10,869 nt of DNA from Gammaproteobacteria bacterium. GTDB taxonomy: Bacteria > Pseudomonadota > Gammaproteobacteria > Pseudomonadales > Azotimanducaceae. The notes under the pieces were generated by a model, which saw nothing but the letters and a program-made list of their open reading frames with translations, searched no databases and had not been told where the DNA came from. Location: NCBI GenBank assembly GCA_002712135.1, contig PASO01000058.1:18741-29609 (forward strand), written 5' to 3'. Shown piece by piece: positions 5,937-10,869 of the stretch (position 1 is its first letter; the number at the start of each line of letters is the position of its first letter). A program made the translations under genes and the position numbers.

Positions 5937-7750
5937 GAGCGGTCTCCGGACTGAATCGGTGTAATGCTGTCCTGGTCTAACTTACCGTTAAAGTTTTCGA
6001 TGAGTGTTTGAATAACAGCGTCTTTCTTCATCAGGTCTTCGGCATGAGCCTGTCTCTGACCGCGTTGCCTTTCAGCAAGCTGCGCCGGTGTCTCATCCTC
6101 AACTAGGCCAATCTCGATTTCAACCTGAACGTCATAACCGGTAAGAGTACCAAGTGCGCGCGCAATGCGATCTTCATGGGTTTTATTCCATAAACTCGCG
6201 TGCTGCTCATTGAGCAGTAACTTAAGACATTGCGCGGTGTTCTCAGCTAACGTACAGTTAGCCGCTAGCGTCTGGGTAACTCCCGCCAGCTTCAAGCGCG
6301 GTAAAATCTCGTTCCATGCCATGCCATTGATATCCAGAACTTCAGTCGCCTTTGGTGCTTGCTCTGCCTCCTGCACTTCTCGTGTTGAGTCAACCCTTGC
6401 TCCTTCTGACGAAGATGTATCAGATTCCTTTTTTGTTTCTATTTTGGCTTTTGTCTCTTCGTCGGTTCTTTGCTCATGCTTACTTTTAACCTCTGGCTTG
6501 GCTAAGGGTTTGGCTTCCGCTACTTTAGCCACCGAACGCGCTTTCCTCTCAGTGGATTTACTCTGGTTATCACTCAGCTGGGACAAAATCTGTGAAATAG
6601 GACTTTCGCTAATACCACCGCTCCCATCGCCTCCTTCCTCATAGGGGGGGCTAGTTTCAACTATTTCAAGCGGCGTAAAAGCGATCATCCTGAGCAGTGT
6701 CATCTCGAATCCGCTCCGGTCATCTGGCGCATAGGGTAAATCCCGCTGCCCGTTTATACCTATCTGGTAGAGCAGTTGCACGTCCTCCCGACTTATTGAA
6801 CTGGCAACTGCAAGCAACAATTCTTTGTCGCCATGGCTGTTGTCTATTGCATCACGAGCAAGTTGCGTAATTTGCACCCTGTGCAACACGGCCAAAAACT
6901 CATCGAGCAACGCGGCGAAATCAGGCGCAAATTCCGCCATAGAAAGTACCTGAGTCAAGACACGGTTAGCATCCTTAGCAATTACCGCGTCTAATAGACC
7001 ATATACATCCTGTTGATCGAGCGTCCCCAACATTGATTTGACGCTGGCTTCAGTCACCGCGTTCTCGCCATATGAGATTGCCTGATCCGTTAAACTTAGC
7101 GCGTCCCGCATGCTACCGTCGGCAGCCCTACCCAATTGCCATAATGCACTTTCTTCGAACGTTATGCCCTCTTTCTCAAGAACACTGGTAAGACAATTCA
7201 CCACATGTTCCGGGCTCATGTTCTTAAGATTGAACTGCAAGCATCTGGAAAGGACTGTAATCGGTAATTTTTTTGGGTCAGTGGTCGCAAATAGAAATTT
7301 TACGTGCTCGGGAGGCTCTTCTAATGTCTTAAGCATCGCGTTAAAGCTGTTCCGCGACAGCATGTGCACCTCATCAATCAGGTATACCTTAAACCGACTT
7401 ACTGTAGGCATATACTGAACATTCTCAAGCAGTTCACGCATATCGTCCACACCAGTGCGAGAAGCGGCATCCACCTCTATTAGATCAACGCTACGGCCCT
7501 CAGCAATTTCGACGCAGCTAGCACATTCGCCACAGGGTATCGCTGTCACACCGGTTTCACAATTTAGACACTTGGCGAGAATTCTCGCGATGGTAGTCTT
7601 CCCCACTCCGCGAGTCCCGGCAAAGAGATAAGCATGGTGAAGTCGATTCTGTTCCAAGGCGTTCACGAGAGCCTGTAACACATGCTCCTGCCCTTCCAAT
7701 TCCTGAAATGTGGCCGGGCGATATTTGCGCGCAAGTACCTGATAACTCAT
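5933..7750 (-). CDS. dnaX: DNA polymerase III clamp-loader subunits tau/gamma
   Basis: The 605-residue tau form carries an AAA+ domain with Walker A GTRGVGKT (45-52), a zinc module (C64, C73, C76, C79), a DEVH Walker B (126-129) and the SRC arginine-finger motif (168-170). A collar domain (domain III) follows to about residue 370. Next is a charged low-complexity linker (about 370-465), then the tau-specific domains IV-V ending in [14 protein letters not shown], a region that contacts polymerase alpha in E. coli. The clamp loader opens and loads the beta clamp; tau also ties the polymerases to DnaB. The ATG at 7750 is fixed by the conserved [13 protein letters not shown]-terminus, yet it has no Shine-Dalgarno sequence. 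Two in-phase -1 slippery heptamers occur in the linker, and the more convincing one would yield a gamma-like form. Confidence 0.98.
   Translation of the reverse strand: MSYQVLARKYRPATFQELEGQEHVLQALVNALEQNRLHHAYLFAGTRGVGKTTIARILAKCLNCETGVTAIPCGECASCVEIAEGRSVDLIEVDAASRTGVDDMRELLENVQYMPTVSRFKVYLIDEVHMLSRNSFNAMLKTLEEPPEHVKFLFATTDPKKLPITVLSRCLQFNLKNMSPEHVVNCLTSVLEKEGITFEESALWQLGRAADGSMRDALSLTDQAISYGENAVTEASVKSMLGTLDQQDVYGLLDAVIAKDANRVLTQVLSMAEFAPDFAALLDEFLAVLHRVQITQLARDAIDNSHGDKELLLAVASSISREDVQLLYQIGINGQRDLPYAPDDRSGFEMTLLRMIAFTPLEIVETSPPYEEGGDGSGGISESPISQILSQLSDNQSKSTERKARSVAKVAEAKPLAKPEVKSKHEQRTDEETKAKIETKKESDTSSSEGARVDSTREVQEAEQAPKATEVLDINGMAWNEILPRLKLAGVTQTLAANCTLAENTAQCLKLLLNEQHASLWNKTHEDRIARALGTLTGYDVQVEIEIGLVEDETPAQLAERQRGQRQAHAEDLMKKDAVIQTLIENFNGKLDQDSITPIQSGDRS
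6420..6436 (-). promoter_or_regulatory. Predicted -1 programmed frameshift site (A AAA AAG) for the gamma form of DnaX
   Basis: On the minus strand dnaX codons 439-441 read ACA AAA AAG, giving the heptamer A AAA AAG (6434-6428) in the zero-frame phase used by E. coli dnaX. After a -1 slip the next codons are GGA ATC TGA, so the product would end after 443 residues; E. coli gamma has 431. A modest hairpin is possible just downstream (TCTGA 6424-6420 with TCAGA 6409-6405). I see no strong Shine-Dalgarno-like stimulator at the E. coli distance of about ten bases. Use in vivo is inferred. Confidence 0.7.
6639..6652 (-). promoter_or_regulatory. Possible second slippery site (C CCC CCC) in dnaX
   Basis: Codons 367-369 read AGC CCC CCC, a seven-C run (6650-6644) in X XXY YYZ phase. 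A -1 slip, or one extra C in the transcript, gives CTA TGA and ends the protein at 370 residues. This is where domain III ends in E. coli DnaX. The phase and stop are seen directly; efficient slippage on C runs is uncertain. Confidence 0.3.
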
Positions 7751-7756
7751 GAAGGG

Positions 7757-7785
7757 ATTGTATTAGTTACTCTGAATGAAGTCGA
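7757..7785 (-). promoter_or_regulatory. Candidate dnaX promoter giving a near-leaderless transcript
   Basis: On the minus strand a -10-like TACAAT (7762-7757, 5/6 to consensus) lies 17 bases after a -35-like TCGACT (7785-7780, 4/6). Transcription would begin at or within a base or two of the ATG at 7750, which fits the absence of any Shine-Dalgarno sequence there. The whole divergent intergenic region is only 75 bases, so a promoter must be close. Upstream promoters within the gdpD coding sequence remain possible. Confidence 0.4.
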
Positions 7786-7825
7786 TGTGAGCACTCCTTC
7801 TTTCTCAAGTAAGATGTGAGCCGAT

Positions 7826-8518
7826 ATGACTGATTTAAATAATTTGACCTGTATTGCTCATCGGGGGGCTTCCGGTTACGAACCGGAGAATACACTGCGC
7901 GCATTTGCCCGGGCAATTGAGTTGAACTGCCCATGGATAGAACTCGATGTCCACATGGCAGACGGCTACATTATGGTAATCCACGACGAGGACCTTTCAC
8001 GCACCACTAACGGCAATGGTAAAATGTCGGATTGCTCGTATGAGTATCTACGCAAACTCGACGCAGGCCATGGGGAATCCATTCCCACGTTAGCGGAAGT
8101 GCTGAGTCTTGTGTCTCATCGAGCTAGGGTAAATATTGAGTTAAAGGGCCATGGTGCCGCTGAACCAGTTTGCTCTCTGCTCAAAGAGCTTTCCTGGGGG
8201 CCGCAGGAGTTTCTGATTTCTTCATTTGATCACGAGGAGCTTGCGCAGGTTGATAGTTCCTTTACCCGAGGAGCGCTGTTTAATCGTAGGGTCGACTCTT
8301 ATGTCGATGCAGCAAAACGGATCAATGCAAAGATCATCATTCTGGATCGTAGGCTAACCACCAGGACAGAAATTGATCACGCTCATGAAGCAGGCATGGA
8401 GCTATGGGTTTATACCGCAAATAAACCGAAGCACATAAGAAAATTGAAGGCGTTGGGTGCAGATGGAATCTTCAGCGATTTTCCTGACCGAGCGATGAAA
8501 ATAGCGAGTGAAGGGTAG
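7826..8518 (+). CDS. Glycerophosphodiester phosphodiesterase (GDPD family, UgpQ-like)
   Basis: The 230-residue protein is a GDPD TIM barrel. The N-terminus shows HRG (12-14) followed by PENT (20-23), then the metal-binding ELD (E39, D41) and IHD (H53), with a conserved IELKG (about 108-112) later. H12 and H53 are the expected general acid/base pair. The C-terminal WVYT and GADGIFSDFPD are typical. There is no signal peptide, so it should be cytosolic, as UgpQ is, releasing glycerol-3-phosphate and an alcohol from lipid head-group diesters. An in-frame TGA nine bases upstream fixes ATG 7826 as the start. The gene is divergent from dnaX, and its TAG directly abuts the ATG of the next gene, so the two are co-translated. 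Substrate specificity cannot be read from the sequence. Confidence 0.95.
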   Translation: MTDLNNLTCIAHRGASGYEPENTLRAFARAIELNCPWIELDVHMADGYIMVIHDEDLSRTTNGNGKMSDCSYEYLRKLDAGHGESIPTLAEVLSLVSHRARVNIELKGHGAAEPVCSLLKELSWGPQEFLISSFDHEELAQVDSSFTRGALFNRRVDSYVDAAKRINAKIIILDRRLTTRTEIDHAHEAGMELWVYTANKPKHIRKLKALGADGIFSDFPDRAMKIASEG

Positions 8519-8992
8519 ATGAAGGTTAGCGTTCGCTCAGCTAAGGAGGATGAAAAAGACATCCTCTACAACCTATTACAATTGTATCTACACGATTTCT
8601 CGGAATTCAGTCCTCAGGAAACCGACGGCCGGGGAAGATTCACCTACCCCTACCTCGATCACTACTGGCAAGACCCACAACGTTTCCCTTTCATCATTTA
8701 CGTCGAGCGTAATATTGCAGGGTTTGCTCTCGTGAGAACGGAGGATGATCCAGATACAGGAGAGCCAATCACTGAAATGACCGAATTCTTTATATTACGT
8801 ATGTTTCGAAACCGAGGAATCGGTAACAAGGCAGCCGTAAAGCTATGGAACTCATTTCAGGGCAAATGGCGTGTTCAGGTCCTAAACAAAAACAAGCGTG
8901 CTTACCCCTTTTGGCAGCACGTGATCAGTCGCTACACGAACGATGCGTTCGAGGAAAAAAGTGATGACAGAATTGTGTTTTTATTTGGTTAG
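8519..8992 (+). CDS. GNAT-family N-acetyltransferase
   Basis: The 157-residue protein has the acetyl-CoA pyrophosphate-binding motif A at RNRGIG (97-102, pattern R/QxxGxG) preceded by the beta-strand MTEFFILRMF. An N-terminal helix region (ILYNLLQLYLHDFSEF) and a C-terminal YPFWQHV segment resemble the COG5628-type predicted acetyltransferases. The substrate cannot be inferred. The start ATG immediately follows the TAG of the phosphodiesterase gene, with GAAGGG (8510-8515) as a likely ribosome site inside the end of that gene, so expression is probably coupled. No promoter is evident between them. The protein is a little shorter than some relatives but appears intact. Confidence 0.9.
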   Translation: MKVSVRSAKEDEKDILYNLLQLYLHDFSEFSPQETDGRGRFTYPYLDHYWQDPQRFPFIIYVERNIAGFALVRTEDDPDTGEPITEMTEFFILRMFRNRGIGNKAAVKLWNSFQGKWRVQVLNKNKRAYPFWQHVISRYTNDAFEEKSDDRIVFLFG

Positions 8993-9051
8993 GTCTGGCT
9001 AGAGGCGCTCGTTTTAGAATAAGGTACTAGCTTCGATATTAGAAGTGCTGC

Positions 9052-9055
9052 GGAG
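9052..9055 (+). promoter_or_regulatory. Ribosome binding site supporting a GTG start
   Basis: GGAG at 9052-9055 lies six bases before the GTG at 9062. It supports this GTG, which also matches the usual N-terminus of the oxidoreductase family, over any internal ATG (the first is at codon 45). Confidence 0.7.
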
Positions 9056-9061
9056 ATTCAA

Positions 9062-10051
9062 GTGCCTACCATCACCCGAAAAGTTCAGCTCAAATCCATC
9101 CCTGAGGGACTGCCGGCAGAAGATAACTTTGCCATTGTTGAATCAACTCTTGAAGATCCAGCACCCGGACAGGTTCTAGTTGAAAACCTATTTATGTCTG
9201 TAGACCCGTACATGCGAGGTCGTATGCGGGATCCCAGTTGGCAACTAAGCGGCGGTGCCGTCGGCATGGTAATAGGCAGTGAAAACAATGCATACTCTAT
9301 TGGAGACTATGTACTTAATTCGCAAAGCTGGCATGAACATTTTCTTTCTGATGGACGCGGTCTGGAGAAAATCGATGCGACGATTGCACCTATCTCGACT
9401 TACCTAGGTGTAATGGGAATGCCGGGCCTAACTGCCTACGGGGGACTACTGGTTACAGGAGAATACAAAGATGGCGAAACTGTTTTCGTCTCTGCGGCAT
9501 CGGGAGCGGTAGGGAGCGTCGTTGGTCAGATCGTGAAAATTAAAGGTGGCATCGCCGTCGGTAGTGCCGGCAGTGAAGAAAAAGTTCGCCAATTAACAGA
9601 AGAATTTGGCTTCGACCATGCTTTCAATTATAAGACCGTAAAGCCGTTGGATGAACTTCGTAAAGCAGTACCTGGAGGCATCGACATCTATTTCGAAAAC
9701 GTTGGAGGCCTTCAACTAGAAGCAGCGCTCGCCCATATCAAACCATACGGCCGAATTCCCCTGTGCGGACTGATTGCGCAGTACAACGACGATGCACAAA
9801 AAATAACTCCGGGACCTAGAAATTTAGGGGAGATGATCTACAAATTCGTATCAATCAGGGGGTTCGTAGTGTCAAAGTTTGAAGATATGAAGGAGCAGTT
9901 CAGGCAGGATATGAGTGCATGGATAGAATCTGGCCAGATCAAATACCATGAAACCGTTCTACAAGGCATCGAAAACGCACCTAGTGCATTCATTGGTCTT
10001 TTTAGTGGCAACAACAATGGAAAGATGCTCGTAAAACTAGCTAATGACTAA
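9062..10051 (+). CDS. NADP-dependent oxidoreductase of the CurA/leukotriene B4 12-hydroxydehydrogenase type
   Basis: The 329-residue protein belongs to the zinc-independent medium-chain dehydrogenase/reductases. Signatures are MSVDPYMRGRM (45-55), GMPGLTAYGGL (119-129), the nucleotide-binding glycine motif AASGAVGS (145-152) and FENVGG; no structural-zinc cysteine cluster is present. Relatives such as E. coli CurA and mammalian PTGR1 reduce alpha,beta-unsaturated ketones or aldehydes using NADPH in the cytosol. A loop after MRDP (around residues 57-64) is about ten residues shorter than in typical family members, missing the usual YxPPF segment. The gene has its own 69-base upstream gap and a good ribosome site. 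No clear promoter could be identified, although TAGAAT (9015-9020) is -10-like. The exact substrate is unknown. Confidence 0.94.
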   Translation: MPTITRKVQLKSIPEGLPAEDNFAIVESTLEDPAPGQVLVENLFMSVDPYMRGRMRDPSWQLSGGAVGMVIGSENNAYSIGDYVLNSQSWHEHFLSDGRGLEKIDATIAPISTYLGVMGMPGLTAYGGLLVTGEYKDGETVFVSAASGAVGSVVGQIVKIKGGIAVGSAGSEEKVRQLTEEFGFDHAFNYKTVKPLDELRKAVPGGIDIYFENVGGLQLEAALAHIKPYGRIPLCGLIAQYNDDAQKITPGPRNLGEMIYKFVSIRGFVVSKFEDMKEQFRQDMSAWIESGQIKYHETVLQGIENAPSAFIGLFSGNNNGKMLVKLAND

Positions 10052-10066
10052 ACCGATTCATGCAAA

Positions 10067-10094
10067 CAGGTGTTCACCACCTGAGTTATTGTTT
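10067..10094 (+). terminator. Weak candidate intrinsic terminator after the oxidoreductase gene
   Basis: CAGGTG (10067-10072) and CACCTG (10078-10083) form a 6-bp stem with a TTCAC loop, followed by a T-rich but interrupted tail (AGTTATTGTTT). It lies 15 bases after the oxidoreductase stop and 35 bases before the next start. The stem is short, so termination would be partial at best. Confidence 0.4.
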
Positions 10095-10129
10095 CGGTCC
10101 CCTCATAAAAGACCCTTAACAGACGTCAC

Positions 10130-10869
10130 ATGAAGCTTGAAGGAATTCGCGTTCTAGACCTGTCTTTATTCTTGCCAGGCCCACTATTAACTCAGATCAT
10201 GTCAGATCATGGTGCAGATGTGATTAAGCTCGAGCCTATAAATGGCGGTGAGCCTAACCGAGAAATTGGCGCTAAGCGGGATGGTATTTCCGTATACTTT
10301 GCGAATACACATCGCGGCAAACGTAGCATTCAGTTAAATCTGAAAACTGATGCCGGCAAAGAGATTGCACTAAAGCTTGCATCGCAAGTCGACGTAGTGA
10401 TCGAGGCGTTTCGACCGGGGGTGATCAAACGGCTTGGGCTGGACTACGAGACAGTGAAAGCGCTAAATCCGAAAGTTGTCTATGCATCCTTATCAGCTTT
10501 CGGTCAGACAGGTCCCTATGTCGCTAAACCAGCACACGATCTAGCCACTCAAGCATACGCTGGACTTCTCAGCACTAACCTGGGCTTTGATAGCAAACCT
10601 GCAATTCCAGGAATGCAGTCTGCTGATATGCATACGTCATTGATGGGGCTATCCGCAGTACTCATGGCGCTGTTGCGGCGCAAAGACACGGGACAGGGAG
10701 ACTACATTGACCTCGCCATGATGGACTCGCTGATCGCCTGTATGCCAAACAATGTGGGCAAAGTATTCGCGGACAAAGTACCACCGATCGTTCGCAATGA
10801 ACGAACCTGGGGTGGCTATGCTATGTACAACATCTATGAAACCAAAGATGCAAAATATATCGTCCTTGG
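10130..10869 (+). CDS. Family III CoA-transferase / CoA racemase (CaiB/BaiF), N-terminal part (cut by window end)
   Basis: The first 246 codons are visible and open to the right edge; the family is usually 380-410 residues. It begins KLEGIRVLDLSLFLPGPLLT and shows GADVIKLEP (28-36), NRGK-like HRGKRSIQLNL (61-71), FRPG (94-97), SAFGQTGPY (122-130) and RRKDTGQGDYIDLAMMD. D166 in the QSADMHTS stretch aligns with the catalytic Asp of formyl-CoA transferase (D169). H136 followed by D137 resembles the His-Asp of alpha-methylacyl-CoA racemase, and H136 to D166 spans 30 residues, the same as H126 to D156 there, so a racemase is possible. Such enzymes move CoA between carboxylic acids or epimerise acyl-CoAs in the cytosol. 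The ATG at 10130 fits the family start but has no clear Shine-Dalgarno sequence. Confidence 0.92.
   Translation, partial: MKLEGIRVLDLSLFLPGPLLTQIMSDHGADVIKLEPINGGEPNREIGAKRDGISVYFANTHRGKRSIQLNLKTDAGKEIALKLASQVDVVIEAFRPGVIKRLGLDYETVKALNPKVVYASLSAFGQTGPYVAKPAHDLATQAYAGLLSTNLGFDSKPAIPGMQSADMHTSLMGLSAVLMALLRRKDTGQGDYIDLAMMDSLIACMPNNVGKVFADKVPPIVRNERTWGGYAMYNIYETKDAKYIVL

Noticed and set aside
6165..6644. 159-residue plus-strand open frame antisense to dnaX
   Set aside because: It lies opposite the DnaX linker and tau domains, is rich in Ser and Leu as expected from antisense of a charged linker, and has no family motif.
7751..7825. Possible small RNA (such as 4.5S RNA) between dnaX and the phosphodiesterase gene
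   Set aside because: Only 75 bases, with no 4.5S-like GC-rich hairpin core visible; better explained as divergent promoters.

Overview
The window reads as a stretch of gammaproteobacterial chromosome, probably from an environmental or marine relative of the Pseudomonadales/Cellvibrionales type. This placement is inferred from protein family variants and gene order: dnaX-ybaB-recR, then rnd-ycgL-ycgN, then a MoxR-type ATPase with a CoxE-like von Willebrand A protein. Base composition is roughly balanced by eye. Coding density is very high, there is no gap over 300 bases without a gene, and I saw no tRNA, rRNA, CRISPR array, insertion sequence or prophage.

Left and middle (1-7750, all minus strand). 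Reading in the direction of transcription from 7750 downwards, ten genes follow with gaps of at most about 85 bases: dnaX (clamp-loader tau/gamma), ybaB (nucleoid-associated), recR (recombinational repair), rnd (RNase D), ycgL, ycgN (Cys-cluster protein), a small multi-pass membrane protein, a MoxR-family AAA+ ATPase, a CoxE-like VWA protein, and the N-terminal fifth or so of an HrpA-type DEAH helicase that runs off the left edge. Junctions from dnaX to the membrane protein are overlaps or gaps of a few bases, which suggests one long operon for replication, repair and RNA metabolism. Candidate internal promoters lie before the MoxR gene (inside an inverted repeat) and before hrpA (an extended -10 overlapping the VWA stop codon).

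Right (7751-10869, plus strand). A 75-base divergent intergenic region separates dnaX from a glycerophosphodiester phosphodiesterase gene whose stop codon abuts the start of a GNAT acetyltransferase gene. Then come a CurA/leukotriene-B4-dehydrogenase-like NADP-dependent oxidoreductase, a weak hairpin, and the first 246 codons of a family III CoA-transferase/racemase (CaiB/BaiF), cut by the window end.

The clearest non-routine signals are inside dnaX. There is an in-phase A AAA AAG heptamer with a -1-frame stop three codons later, which would make a 443-residue gamma-like product. There is also an in-phase C CCC CCC heptamer upstream with a -1-frame stop two codons later, at the expected end of domain III. 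The MoxR/VWA/membrane/YcgN block is a conserved-looking but functionally uncharacterised module. I found no convincing entirely new system; most of the window is housekeeping chromosome.
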